Notes: generated by a model from the sequence alone, not told the origin. Positions 12,817-26,866 are shown, counted from the first letter of the stretch. The stretch: 64,000 bases of DNA from Ficedula albicollis (GCF_000247815.1 NC_021674.1:10142486-10206485); one strand, 5' to 3'. Translations and numbers: made by a program.

Positions 12817-14780
12817 CTCTCTTTTTTCTGCTTGTCTAAAATTCTTATTCTGACACTGTGGATGCTGTAACGTCGCCGCTTCTGAGGAATTTTGATGCTG
12901 AGAATAGGCAGCTATGGAACACATGAGAAATTGTTCTTTGTAAGGCTAACTTCCTGCTGGAAATGTCTTGCCATCCTGCCATTCCAGTGTCTTTTCTGTT
13001 TGAAGGGCTCCAGCTCCCTGGACAGCTACTCTTTCTTTGGCATTCAGTCTTATCTGGAACCAAGTAATCCAGAAAACAGCCAAAGGATGATGTTTTACCC
13101 TCTAAATCCTTCCTCTTTTCTGGAAATACAGTCTCCTTTCTCCTTGGCTGTGTGAGTGAAGACTGAGAGAGGGAGTAGATACAAATGAGATACGAAGTTC
13201 CTCTGTTTGTTTCTAATGTTTTATCTTTTTCAGGACAGAAACCACAAACTCAAAGTCCCCAGAAATAAGAAAATGGAGCAGAGGAATTACATAGGAAGGG
13301 AAAAAGGAATTGCTTGGAGATGACTGCTCCACCTTATTCATTGGGAGTGAGATGCCAGCTGTGTAAATATTTTTGGCAGAACTTCCCAATTTCAGAGGTA
13401 GAAAGGAATTCTTCCTGTCCCTCACAGCTTGAAAAATGCAAGGTGAAAATATAAATACAAGTTTATAATTAGATTTCAAAAATTTCCTTCTGAGTCCTGA
13501 CATTCCTGAGGCTGCATGAGCAATGAAGGGTTTCTGTGAAGGAAAGAAAAAAAACAAGTAAGAAACTGGAATACTCAAGCAGACAGTGAGCTGTGATAAT
13601 GCTAACAGAGAAGCTGTGAAGGAGCACACAAGAGAAGGCATAGAAAATTTGCATTGTGTATCCTACAGCAAAGAGAGTAGATATATGTTAGCTATGCATT
13701 AATTGGTGCAGGAAGGCAATTAGGCTCCAAAGAAGGCAAAATGCTGGACTAGTAAATGGAGTTTTCTGTCCAGAGATGTGTCTTTGAAAAATCCCTGGCA
13801 AAGTTTTTAAACTTTGATGTCATTGATCAGATGTTAGCGCCAGGTAATTAAATGATAAAATAGAAAGAGAGAGGCCAATAGAAGACTTTTTTCTTAATGA
13901 TGATGAACTTAACATTCTCAGTAGCTGTTTTCAGGCAGAAGAGATACATTTGATATCTGGTCAATAGTGCATTTGCTTATTAATAGAGTGAATGATTTAA
14001 AATTAAACAAATGACCATTCAGATATTTATTAGTAGGCATGATAATGCCTGTTATCTTTAAAAGTAACTTTCTCTTACTTTGTAGTGCTTCCTGGTAGAT
14101 GTTGCTCTACTGGGAGAAGGAATGGCAAGAGAAGCAAGGTGGTTGCAGGCCCATGCTTTTTATACATTGCCTGCTTGGTCTGGCACAAATGCCTTTTTTT
14201 TTTTTAAATTTTTTTTTTTTTGTACTATACCACCATCTGAATGGGAAAAATACCACATACTGGGGGGAAAAAATTATTTTTAATCTTCAGACGGGATTTG
14301 TAGGGAGGAAACTAATAGGATGTAAAAATAGCCAAAATCATCAGTTCTTCTAGGAGTGGGATTCCTCAGAATAAAAACACTCTGTGATTTTGGGATTTCT
14401 GAACTGAAGCGAGTTCAAAAAGGGAAATACCAGTCTCCCACGGACCGAGTTAAGCTTTGGGGGGTTAATGTGCAGCTGATGGCAAGCTGAGAGGGAAAGG
14501 GGCCCAAGGTGCTGGTGCAAGGGCATACAAAGCTCGTTACAGTTTTGAGATCCTTGAACAGTGCTGGCTCATCCCTGTTTCACCAGCGTTGGAGGTTTGC
14601 TGGAAACAGATGCTCAGGAAGCACTCGGGAGTGTCTTGTGCAGCAGAGGTAGGAGTGCAGGGCAGCAGAAGTAATATGAAGGAGTTAAGTGGAAAGCTTT
14701 TTCAGCGGAGATGCCAGGCTGAACAGACCTGTGACATAAGATGTGAGTCTGCTAAAGGAGATAATGCCACGGGAGCTAGG
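12817..14780. repeat. 1,964-bp direct tandem duplication, copy 1
   Basis: Begins CTCTCTTTTTTCTGC and ends GGGAGCTAGG. The whole block recurs immediately downstream at a constant offset of 1,964. I noticed only two substitutions: T14636 versus C16600 and C14768 versus G16732. The content is AT-rich non-coding DNA; its frames (a 142-codon minus-strand frame and an 84-codon plus-strand frame) are identical in both copies and resemble no known protein. Even homopolymer lengths near 14,200 are preserved, which argues for a very recent event or an assembly duplication. Confidence 0.95.
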
Positions 14781-16744
14781 CTCTCTTTTTTCTGCTTGTC
14801 TAAAATTCTTATTCTGACACTGTGGATGCTGTAACGTCGCCGCTTCTGAGGAATTTTGATGCTGAGAATAGGCAGCTATGGAACACATGAGAAATTGTTC
14901 TTTGTAAGGCTAACTTCCTGCTGGAAATGTCTTGCCATCCTGCCATTCCAGTGTCTTTTCTGTTTGAAGGGCTCCAGCTCCCTGGACAGCTACTCTTTCT
15001 TTGGCATTCAGTCTTATCTGGAACCAAGTAATCCAGAAAACAGCCAAAGGATGATGTTTTACCCTCTAAATCCTTCCTCTTTTCTGGAAATACAGTCTCC
15101 TTTCTCCTTGGCTGTGTGAGTGAAGACTGAGAGAGGGAGTAGATACAAATGAGATACGAAGTTCCTCTGTTTGTTTCTAATGTTTTATCTTTTTCAGGAC
15201 AGAAACCACAAACTCAAAGTCCCCAGAAATAAGAAAATGGAGCAGAGGAATTACATAGGAAGGGAAAAAGGAATTGCTTGGAGATGACTGCTCCACCTTA
15301 TTCATTGGGAGTGAGATGCCAGCTGTGTAAATATTTTTGGCAGAACTTCCCAATTTCAGAGGTAGAAAGGAATTCTTCCTGTCCCTCACAGCTTGAAAAA
15401 TGCAAGGTGAAAATATAAATACAAGTTTATAATTAGATTTCAAAAATTTCCTTCTGAGTCCTGACATTCCTGAGGCTGCATGAGCAATGAAGGGTTTCTG
15501 TGAAGGAAAGAAAAAAAACAAGTAAGAAACTGGAATACTCAAGCAGACAGTGAGCTGTGATAATGCTAACAGAGAAGCTGTGAAGGAGCACACAAGAGAA
15601 GGCATAGAAAATTTGCATTGTGTATCCTACAGCAAAGAGAGTAGATATATGTTAGCTATGCATTAATTGGTGCAGGAAGGCAATTAGGCTCCAAAGAAGG
15701 CAAAATGCTGGACTAGTAAATGGAGTTTTCTGTCCAGAGATGTGTCTTTGAAAAATCCCTGGCAAAGTTTTTAAACTTTGATGTCATTGATCAGATGTTA
15801 GCGCCAGGTAATTAAATGATAAAATAGAAAGAGAGAGGCCAATAGAAGACTTTTTTCTTAATGATGATGAACTTAACATTCTCAGTAGCTGTTTTCAGGC
15901 AGAAGAGATACATTTGATATCTGGTCAATAGTGCATTTGCTTATTAATAGAGTGAATGATTTAAAATTAAACAAATGACCATTCAGATATTTATTAGTAG
16001 GCATGATAATGCCTGTTATCTTTAAAAGTAACTTTCTCTTACTTTGTAGTGCTTCCTGGTAGATGTTGCTCTACTGGGAGAAGGAATGGCAAGAGAAGCA
16101 AGGTGGTTGCAGGCCCATGCTTTTTATACATTGCCTGCTTGGTCTGGCACAAATGCCTTTTTTTTTTTTAAATTTTTTTTTTTTTGTACTATACCACCAT
16201 CTGAATGGGAAAAATACCACATACTGGGGGGAAAAAATTATTTTTAATCTTCAGACGGGATTTGTAGGGAGGAAACTAATAGGATGTAAAAATAGCCAAA
16301 ATCATCAGTTCTTCTAGGAGTGGGATTCCTCAGAATAAAAACACTCTGTGATTTTGGGATTTCTGAACTGAAGCGAGTTCAAAAAGGGAAATACCAGTCT
16401 CCCACGGACCGAGTTAAGCTTTGGGGGGTTAATGTGCAGCTGATGGCAAGCTGAGAGGGAAAGGGGCCCAAGGTGCTGGTGCAAGGGCATACAAAGCTCG
16501 TTACAGTTTTGAGATCCTTGAACAGTGCTGGCTCATCCCTGTTTCACCAGCGTTGGAGGTTTGCTGGAAACAGATGCTCAGGAAGCACTCGGGAGTGTCC
16601 TGTGCAGCAGAGGTAGGAGTGCAGGGCAGCAGAAGTAATATGAAGGAGTTAAGTGGAAAGCTTTTTCAGCGGAGATGCCAGGCTGAACAGACCTGTGACA
16701 TAAGATGTGAGTCTGCTAAAGGAGATAATGCGACGGGAGCTAGG
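14781..16744. repeat. 1,964-bp direct tandem duplication, copy 2
   Basis: Second copy of the block that starts at 12,817, joined head-to-tail without spacer. The junction reads GCTAGG|CTCTCT, whereas the original right flank after copy 2 is GCTAGG|TCATAC. No microhomology is evident at the junction. Its right edge overlaps the 253-bp tandem repeat. Confidence 0.95.
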
Positions 16745-16786
16745 TCATACCAAAAAGCAACATTCTCTCTTCTGCCCTGACCGTGT
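16534..16786. repeat. 253-bp tandem repeat, first full unit
   Basis: The unit starting CATCCCTGTTTCACCAGCG is followed directly by a second copy at 16,787. The same sequence also forms the last 211 bp of the first 1,964-bp block (14,570-14,780), so three stretches are homologous. It encodes no recognised protein. Confidence 0.9.
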
Positions 16787-17039
16787 CATCCCTGTTTCAC
16801 CAGCGTTGGAGGTTTGCTGGAAACAGATGCTCAGGAAGCACTCGGGAGTGTCCTGTGCAGCAGAGGTAGGAGTGCAGGGCAGCAGAAGTAATATGAAGGA
16901 GTTAAGTGGAAAGCTTTTTCAGCGGAGATGCCAGGCTGAACAGACCTGTGACATAAGATGTGAGTCTGCTAAAGGAGATAATGCCACGGGAGCTAGGTCA
17001 TACCAAAAAGCAACATTCTCTCTTCTGCTCTGACCGCGT
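16787..17039. repeat. 253-bp tandem repeat, second full unit
   Basis: Copy of 16,534-16,786. Differences include C16985 versus G16732 and two changes near the right end (TGCTCTGACCGCG versus TGCCCTGACCGTG). At 16985 it agrees with the first 1,964-bp block rather than with its immediate neighbour. Confidence 0.9.
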
Positions 17040-19294
17040 TGAGTCCTGGCTCCCCTCGGTGTCTCTGCTGCCGTGTTTAGGAGCCCCAGGATGAGCTTTC
17101 CCCTCCTGCAGAATATGACTGACCCTTTCAGCAAGCACTGTGGAAGGAGTTAAGGATGCGAGTTCAGCCTGAAGCTCAGTTTCCTGGCTTATGTTGATTG
17201 TTGCCAAAATCTTAATGTTGTTTTAATGCATTTTTGTGTTCACGAATCCATTTTCCAGAGCTGCCGATTGCACACACTAACCCTTTTTATGTGACTAAAA
17301 GCCAGCTGTAGTATCCTTGAAGAATCAAATGCTCTCATAGCTCTGGAAATTGCTCTGGGTGTGCATGCGTGTTTATTTGTGTGTCAGCTCTTTTAATCTT
17401 TCTACTGAAAACCTAATATACTGTAACTGGGACATTTTCAAAAAAGAGAACACTTCAAAACAATTCTAAATATAAATTAAACCCATTTCCAAATGGCTTG
17501 TTAAAAAATGCAGATGGTTTATATTTATTATATCATTTTTTTGTTTTATCACCTTGCAAAATTTTACAGCATAGAATCTTATTTAACGCGGAGGCATTTT
17601 AAGCAGCAATATTAGACAGCTGTATGTGCGTCATACTAAGAGATTTTTACAGGATATTAAAGTCTGTTCTGATGTAACCTGGTGTTTTGAGCTGCATAGA
17701 TTAGGCATTTTCCAATTTAGTAATTTTTTTTAAGTAGGTGTTTTTTTTTTTGCCCCTCCCAAAATAGCCTTTTATTCCTTGATTCCAATTGTTCTCAAGG
17801 TGTAAGGAAATCCAGGCCAGACTGATTGAGAAACTTCTCTCTGAGCTTATATAAATAACAAAGAGTGGCCCAGATATTATCTCAGCTGAAATTAGGGGTA
17901 ATTATACTCTATAGCAAATTATATACATAGTTAAAATAAATAACAAAGCACGGTGTTCTTATCTGGTGATTAATTTTTTCCCCCAAGTTTTGTTTGCCTT
18001 TACAATTTTTCCATTGCAATCAACATGAGAATATTGCTGGGTAGCAGCACCACCTGAATAAGTGCCAGCCTGATTTGTTGTTTTTTTTCCTTCTCAGCCT
18101 CCAACAGGCACAAGCAAGTTTAATGTTAACTCGACTCAACTCCAGCTCCTCTGCTGGTTCTCACACCCTCCAGGTCAGAGCTAAATCCCCTATTAATTAA
18201 ACAGAAATTATATCCGAAATAAATCACTTGGCGCAAGAAACCCACGGTGGAATTTTTTGAAAGATGTTTGCAATAATTAAACATTCTGTGACTGGTGACA
18301 TTTTAAATAACTCTTAAAATACCAACCTCTGTTGATATTTAAAATAGGCTCTTTAGTGGAAAGGCAGTGATCCCATTGAGCAAATAAGATAAACCACGTC
18401 ATCGTATAAGAAGGGAAAAAAAACAATCATCCAACAGCAGCAAAAAATTTCCCAAATGCTTTCATATGGCAGGAGTCTTAAAAGTGCTTGGAAGATATAG
18501 GTTGGGAGTGATCCTGTCAATGTTTGTGAAGGAAGAGCTGATAAACTTTCAGTATCTGTACACTCCATCTCTGGTTGTTGAAGGGTGTGAGGTGGGTTTC
18601 CTGGCTCTTGGGCACCAGTGTAGGGACAGGAATGGACATGGACTTTGGCTGGTCTTTTAGGATTTTGCTGTCTGTTTGTCACCTGCACTGCACCTTTCCT
18701 CCTGACCCGGCAATTTCAGGGGCCTTTTGTGCAACCAAGCGGAAGCCCAAGCGTTTCATCATTGTCCCCAGGCAATGTGCCACTTGGGCTGATGGGAGCT
18801 CACAGCAGTGCTGCTGCACACTTGCACGGGCTTGCCTCACCCTCTGCCCGCTGGCTTTGGAAAACATACAAACAAAATAATACTTCACCACCACCAAAAA
18901 AATCCAGCAATGGTTCGCTTCTCCCAGAGCGTGTGGGGAAAATAAACAGTGAGTCCTGCCTGAGTGCAGGAAGAGAGGAGGTAGGGGAATGGTGGTGTAG
19001 GAGGAGAAGACACTCTGTACCTTGTTGGTGGTTGTCTGGTCTTTGTGGCCAGCTGGAACCCCTCTGTGCAATGCCTCTTGCAGGCTGGAGAGAGGGAGAG
19101 GTTTGGGTGCCTTGCCGGGTTGGGCATCTCCATCAACTGTAGATCAGTTTTGCACTTCCCTCTTGTGCTCACAGCCTGAGTGACTGTGGCCACCAGCTGG
19201 CAGGTGGCAGAGGAGAGCAGCCATGCCCTCTGCCCTGAGAAGGCAGGGAGTTTGTCCAGAGCTGATCAGACCTAAGGACCCTTCCAGGCCTGTC
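17040..19294. other. Non-coding; AT-rich part (17,200-18,350) is a candidate conserved element
   Basis: From about 17,200 to 18,350 the sequence is AT-rich, free of recognised repeats and contains many ATTA/TAAT cores, including ATTAATTAAAC near 18,192. This is the texture often seen in vertebrate conserved non-coding DNA, but conservation cannot be shown from one sequence. From 18,350 to 19,294 the composition becomes richer in G+C and several frames overlap in different phases, which is what non-coding GC-richer DNA produces. No exon was recognised. Confidence 0.35.
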
Positions 19295-19465
19295 CTTCTC
19301 CTGCCCTGGTCTCTGTGAGGTCCTGCAGTCTCAGAGCAGGCAGGGGTGCCTTGAGGTCAAGTGCGAAACCAGGATGGGGACTTCTCCTGCCCTGGTCTCT
19401 GTGAGGTCCTGCAGTCTCAGAGCAGGCAGGGGTGCCTTGAGGTCAAGTGTGAAACCAGGATGGGG
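19295..19465. repeat. 86-bp tandem duplication, two copies
   Basis: The unit beginning CTTCTCCTGCCCTGGTCTC at 19,295 recurs at 19,381. The copies differ at one noticed site, GTGCGAAA versus GTGTGAAA, a CpG transition. The second copy ends near GGATGGGG. Confidence 0.9.
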
Positions 19466-20694
19466 TTAAGACCATTCTTATGGTGGAAAGTGCAGGCATC
19501 TCACACAGGTCTGCTGCTATGCCTTCATTGAAGGTGCACTGAAGACTGTCACACGGTACAGCTGTACTCTAATTTCTTCAGGACGTCTTATGTCCAGCCT
19601 CTGTTTCCAATCACACTGCCACTGCTTCATGTTCTCTTAGCTGCCTATTGCTCTTCATCTAAGTGGACTGTGCCCTTCACCTGTAATCTCTGCCTAGAAA
19701 AGGACCCTGTGTCAAGCCCTATCTACTTTCTTAAGGAAAAGTCAGGAAATCCTGTTTGTCTTGGTTTAGTCTTTTTTTTGAACTGCATTTTACATTCCTC
19801 CTGGATCTTATAGCAGGCAATTTCAGTGAGAGGCACAGGAACCAAGACACTTGGCATGTCTTTACTTGAGGAAAAATTGTCTTTCCTACTGCTGCAGCAG
19901 TCTGGCTCCATGTCTGGAGTTTCCCTGTGTTTTGCTGGAGCTTCTCCCCTGGCGGCTCACAGGGAGTGCAGCTGAGGAGGGTGCGTGGCCAAGGAACCTG
20001 GGCAGAACGGTGCTCATTTGGAACAACTGGGTGGCAGCTCAGACCAATGGCTTGTACCTGTGGGTTGGATTTATGAGCATTTGGGAAGACACAGCTATTC
20101 TACTGCCAAAACCATGGCTTTGCCAGTCTGATCCTGTTTTTTCCTTGAGAGATTAATTTCTAAGATTGGGACAAATCTTTCTCGGGGAAGAAGAGGAGGA
20201 GTAAGCACACACAATTGTCACTTGGAACAAGAATTAAGAAGATAAAACTTGAAGAAATGCTGATTTAGACTGGTCTAATCACCAAACTGTAGCTCAGGGA
20301 TGTGAGCTGTGAAGCCGAGGCTTGGACTACGGAAAACACCTGGACAGGTAAAATACGATAACTCCTCTCTGTGCTGGTCAACGCATGTCCTGCTCCTGGT
20401 TTAAGGCCTGAAGGTTTGACAGGCGACGTCTTGTGACTGAGGTTACAACAGAGCTCAAAAGCTGTGGCACCACTGCTCCAAGCTTCGGGTGGTCTGGGAG
20501 GATTTTCAGGGTCCCACCCGTGCTGCAATCCATCGTGATTCTCCTCCTGCCAGGGAAGGTGGGCTGGGGACAGACGGTCATCTGCACCTACCAAAGCGGT
20601 TCCTTACTGTTTAATAATTGGTACCGGCAGATATTACTTATTGTTCATCCCAGTTGCTTTATGCTTTTAGGTGGGGGTTGAGAGCTGTACCCTG
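19466..20694. other. Non-coding stretch left of the CpG island
   Basis: No supportable exon. A 109-codon minus-strand frame (20,265-20,594) and overlapping plus-strand frames have no recognisable domain. A pyrimidine-rich CTTTATGCTTTTAG just before 20,672 resembles a splice acceptor, but such matches are frequent and nothing coding follows. Confidence 0.4.
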
Positions 20695-21530
<836 letters not shown>

Positions 21531-24500
21531 TATGTATCAGTTGGACCAGGTTTTTGGCTCGTTGGGGCGCTTTAAAGTTGAGCGGATTCACGTACAAATC
21601 AATTCGGAATTGGGAAACCATCACTTCCCTTATGTATACATCTCTCCTGCGTTACCAGTTTTCCAGCTGGGAAGGCTGGCAGGCAGACGGCTTCGGAGGT
21701 GGCTGCCAATGCTGATTCATGACCCAGCCCACAAAGGATATTAATATGGTACCATAAGAACATTTTCCCCTCTAAGACAATGAATGTGTAATTTCTGTGA
21801 TGCAAGTGGAGGTCAGTCTGATGCTGCTCTCTTGCCAGTAAGTTATACAATAAGTTTATAAGTGTTCTTGTTGGACAGAGCCAAAACCTCAGAATCGCTT
21901 TCAGAGCCAGTTTTTTACCCCATTCGGTTTACTGTGAGCCCCTGGTTTTTGGCCAGCTATAGTCATACTATAAATTAATTTTATTCTGCAATTTTAGAAG
22001 GCTCTGTAAGGTTTAAGAATATTTTTTTCAGTTGTCACGTTTCTAAATATGCTGTCTTTTATTTTTGCCATATTCAATGCCAGAAAGCACAGCTTAGGAA
22101 TGTAGTAGGAACATAGGAATTGCCACAGCAGTCCATCTTGTCACTCTCCTGTCTCTATCGGCTGCTGGTGCCAGATGCAAATTCTTGAAGCAATTACGTA
22201 AAAGAAATTCTGCTAAAATAAAAAATACTGAGGTGTGGTGGGACGGTAGGAAAATAAGGGTTGCAGGAGAGACTGGGCAGAAAGCCCTTTTGTTTATTTA
22301 ATTTATTTGTTCATTCCATCTACTTACAGATTTGTTTTACAGAACTTTAGGCTGATTTTAATTTTTCCTTCTTTTGCTTACTAGCCGTCAACTGTGCCAC
22401 ATATGTGAGGTAACATAAACAGAGCGGGGAGCTTCTTGCTTTCTGTTTCAGGAGAAGGGAGCTCAGTTTCTGTGTTGGAAAGGGACATAAAAGGCTTCAA
22501 AAGATGCCAATGACTTGTCAAAGATCAGGGGAAGACGCAGCAAATCATTTAGCAGAGGCGACAGCGAGGATGCCTTGTGCAGCACGGTGCCGGGAAGCAG
22601 GATATGCTGAATATATTTGCAGCAACTTCATCTAGCTCGTCTAATGGGTAGTTGTTGTTTGAAGTGCTTGCATGAAAGCACAGCACCGTGTGAGTGCTAG
22701 AAAATTCAATGGTGCAAGGCAGTTATTTAGCTTATGCCCTTGAGATTAATCACAGGTTCGGTAACAACTCCAGAGCAATCTCTTCTGCATTAATGTGACT
22801 TGGATAGCAGCTGAGCAGCCTAGGACTGGGCACTTTACAAAAATCATAGTGTCAGGTATTTTTGATGCGGAGTGGAATCCCCAGTTTCTGAAGTGCAGCT
22901 GTGCAGCCAGCAGAGCAGCAGGACCTGCTCCCCGCCTCAGTCAATCCGCTGGAAAACGCCCCGCTCGGGAGCCTGGCGGGCTTCAGTGGTGAGGAGACAC
23001 AGGAGGGAGAAAGCTGGAGCAGGCACAAATCTCAGGGACACGAGAGGTGTGAATGTTCCCGCTGATGTCTGTGGAATCATTTTCCATGCTGCAAATTAGA
23101 GTGAAATATCCTCCAGGTGTTAGGTGTCGAGGATTGCGATCTGATATTTTAGCGGGTTCATTAGCTGGATGAAGGGGACTTACGGCATTTCCTCATGCTC
23201 CCGTGTGCAGGAAGCTTATTGGAGACATCAGATGAGCATTCGGTGTGAAAGAATACAGAAAATGCAGTGGATTAGGAGAGGCTTGTGCATAACAGTTACT
23301 AACCCCACGATGGATCATATTCATAAAGGATTTTAGGGATCAACATATTCCTCGCTCAAGAATCTTTCCGTCCTCACTGATAGGTGTACTGGATGAAGGA
23401 CATTAATTTAAATGAATGTCTTGTGCTTATGTCTGAAGCTTATCCTCGTTCACTGGCAAGGAAAATAAATGCTTTTTTCTTCTCTTTATTGCAGCTCTGT
23501 GTGGCGTGGTCCACCAACATACATGGAAAGATTTTTTTCATACACATGTCCCCCCAAAATGTCGCTCTAAATGATTAAGAGGAGAAAAAATAAAAAGGAC
23601 ATTCCACACACATAAAATATGTAATTAAAATGATGAATTATTGTAAGATAGAATATTAGCCTTTTGACATTTTAATCTGAGCAGGAGAGAGTGAGAGAGT
23701 GCATTTGGAGCCGCTCAATTAAATTTAGAATTTTTTCCCCTCCATTGTTATGAATAAATAGAAAGATTCTGTAGCAGTCTGCGGAATTATTAATTGCAAG
23801 TACTGTAGAAGGTGCATGCACCGTATCATGAAATGGAGTATCATTGTTAGTGACTATATTTCTTGGTAATTAAGGCCCAGACTAATGATGCAAGTTTTCT
23901 TCAGCATGATTTTCATCTGATTATGAGGCTGCTTCATTAAGAGCACTCAGACTAACGAGCTGTAGCTGTAATAAAGTAATTTTCTGTCTTGTGCTCTGAT
24001 TGATAAAGAGTTTCTATAGCTAAAAGGAATTGAAAATATAATTATAATTAGAAATGGTTGAATAAAGTTATTACAGGATTGCTGAAGGGTAGTGCAATTG
24101 ACACTATAATGTTTTTTGGAAGTGTGCATCTTAAAATCAGACTTTATAAAAGGAAGGGGGAAAAAAAAAACAACCCACAACCCCAAACCTTCTGTGCTAA
24201 TAAATGGGCAGAATGTTGCTGCTTCCATAAAATGAACTGTTAGATTAAAGTAAAATGAGGTTTTCCCACATTGTTCAGAACAAGAAAAACATATGCAGGA
24301 AGAATGCTGTTGCCTTTCTTCCCAGCATTCCTCTTAAGTGAAGTAAAGCTTATGAAAGTGCTTTTTACTCCATTTATAAAAATTTTCGTGCTGCCATATG
24401 TTGCAAAAAAGATCTTTTTGATTAAACTGATGTGTTTGTAGCATGCAGTATAATTTTGGTGTTTCCCTTTAAAAACGTGCAAAGAGTTATGCGAGTCTTT

Positions 24501-26720
24501 TCTGTGTATTAGCATACAGGAACTAGTGTTTTTTAATACATGTTCTTGGACAGAGAAGTTTTCCTTTCTTTCTATCTTTTTAAAAATCTCCTTACATTGG
24601 CCAATATCAAAATATAACTGGGTCAAATACAAGGTCTTTGTTTTTTTCTCTAGGGGAAGCAAATCAACTTTTTATCCCAGAAACCTTATTCTTTTTTATG
24701 ATGTTCATATTATAAACAGCACAAACTCTGTTAGAGCAATCCTTTGTGCGTATGTCATAGGATATATATGCTGTATTGATAGAAAAAAACTATAATAAGG
24801 GTTTTATTTAGAATTAGCTGATGCACTTTAGTGCTCAGAAGTTGTTTGACTTATTTAATTTGGAGGCTTTCTGTATTGCTGTATCTCTCTCTTTGGAAGT
24901 CATGCATATATTTTAAGGCTACAGTTATGCACATTTGGTTATGTAAATCTGCCCTATGCAGACTCCAAGGAACTTTATTGTATTGGATTGAAACAAACAG
25001 TAGATCATCTAGATGTATATTTATGCTAATTAACTTAAAGCCAGCATTTTGCATTGATTGCTCAGTCATAATGCTTTTTGGAAGATTTTTAGAATTTTTG
25101 AAAATCATTCTTAACACATTATATGGTGATAAAAGTGTGTTATTGGAATACCATTAGCAGAAATAAAAAAAGAGCTGAATTTTATTGGTTGTTCATTGAA
25201 AATGTTAGCTGTGATTAGTTACATAATCCTACATTAACCTGTAAATTAAAATTCCTTGGTGCAATTTGATGGCTGATTTAATTTTGTCTTTCTTTGTTTG
25301 CCGCAGGCTAATTCCATTATGAATTCTTTATACAGCCTTTTCCCTCAATGATTAGCAGCTTCTACTCAAGTTCTGATTACTATTGTACACTTAGCACTAC
25401 ATAAAGCTGGGGATTAATATTCCCCTGAAGAATTGTTGCTATGGATCTGCTCTATTCCTTCTAAGAGATGTTTCTGCAGCTTCAATTGTCCATAAATTAT
25501 GATCTCTAGTGAATTATCAGTGGGAGTGAACTAAGCTTAACAAGCTGAAGAGAGCACTCTAGTTCTGAAAGAAAAAGGAAGAGAGAGATAAAAAGATTCT
25601 CAATTATTAATTGCAAGGTTTCCATAATACAGAAGTGGTGATACTTTCCCTATCTTCATTCCTGTGAGCATGTAAGAAATCAGGATGAGTCAGAAATACT
25701 GAAGTCCCCTCCAGCACTTAGAGATAAAACCTACAGGAGGATCTTAATTATGTGGAAGCAGAGGTGGAAAAACCAGCCCCGTCATCCTGGGTTTTAAGTT
25801 TGTATTTTGGCTCTTCTCATTTCTGTTTCACCATCTCTGTCCTCCTGGTATAGTTTCCAGACTGTCGATTGCACTATTAGTAGTCTGGCTCAACTGCCTT
25901 TAAAATATAGTCAGGATTAATAGGGGATTTAATTGCAGATGTCTGAGGAGCTTTCATATTTGGAGAGGTATTAAGAGACAGTTATTCCAGTTCAAGTTTG
26001 CGAGCACTTTGCTATGGTCCCATCTGTTCCCCTTTGTTAGGGCTTTAAAGTCGTATTTCTCCTACTGATTCATGGCTGTTTTCCTTCTCCTCCCTTGAAA
26101 AATCTGTCTTGAAGGCTGCACTGCAGCGTTATTCTTTCTTGCCGGGTATGTTCCATTTTCCTAATTGAGATGATCACGTCCTTCTGCCTTCCAACCCCAG
26201 CCAAGCCCCCTCTTGCTCAAACTTTAGGCTGCAGATTGTTGGGGTTAAAGACTGCAGCAGTGTGCCTCATTTCCAGGGAAGTCCTCGGGGGGGGGCACCA
26301 AGCTGGCTCTGAGCCACCGTGCCTGGCTCCTGCCAGGTCAGGGAGGCAGTGACCTGGCATCACTGCCCAGCAGAGGCAGAGCTGCCTTGCCTCTACTCAG
26401 GGCACTAGATCAGAACATCTTTGGCTATTCCATGCCAAACGGAAGACAAATCTCTAGTTTGTTAGACCGACAGTGTGTTTTAGGTTGTCTTGAGACCTTT
26501 AGGCGTTTAAAAATTTTTTCTTTATGCTGAAAGCACTGTTGGATTGCATCTACTGAGCTACCTCATGCTTTGTGGTACACTCTCTGTAGTGGTAAATCAT
26601 ATTTAGTTACAACAGTGTTAGAGGGCCTATGTAACTCAAGGAGTTACTGTACTTTCTTGAGGCCTGTCTGATAACCTCCCCTAGCCCAAGAGAGTAGATT
26701 AGGTGCTGGAGCTGACAGTG
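21531..26720. other. Repeat-poor non-coding DNA; candidate conserved regulatory region
   Basis: About 5.2 kb with no recognised transposon or gene. The part at about 21,960-25,420 is AT-rich with many ATTA/TAAT cores, including GGTAATTAAGGCC near 23,864. This composition resembles vertebrate developmental enhancers, but that is inference. A 140-codon minus-strand frame at 24,240-24,662 and others lack domains. A nine-base G run is present at about 26,287-26,295. Confidence 0.3.
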
Positions 26721-26866
26721 TTTCAGCCCTATTCCAAGAGTGAAAAAACCTCAACTTTTAACATGTGACTAATAGAAGGTATTTTTTTCATCTGTTTCAG
26801 CCCTATTCCAAGAGTGAAAAAACCCCAACTTTTAACATGCGACTAATAGAAGGTATTTTTTTCATC
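26721..26866. repeat. 74-bp tandem duplication, two copies
   Basis: The unit starting TTTCAGCCCTATTCCAAG at 26,721 recurs at 26,795. Two transitions separate the copies (ACCTCAAC/ACCCCAAC and CATGTGAC/CATGCGAC). The second copy fades out after TTTTTTTCATCT. Confidence 0.9.

Noticed and set aside
13213..15605. Identical 142-codon minus-strand frames as a pair of paralogous genes
   Set aside because: Their identity follows from the 1,964-bp block duplication. The sequence shows no domain and runs through low-complexity DNA.
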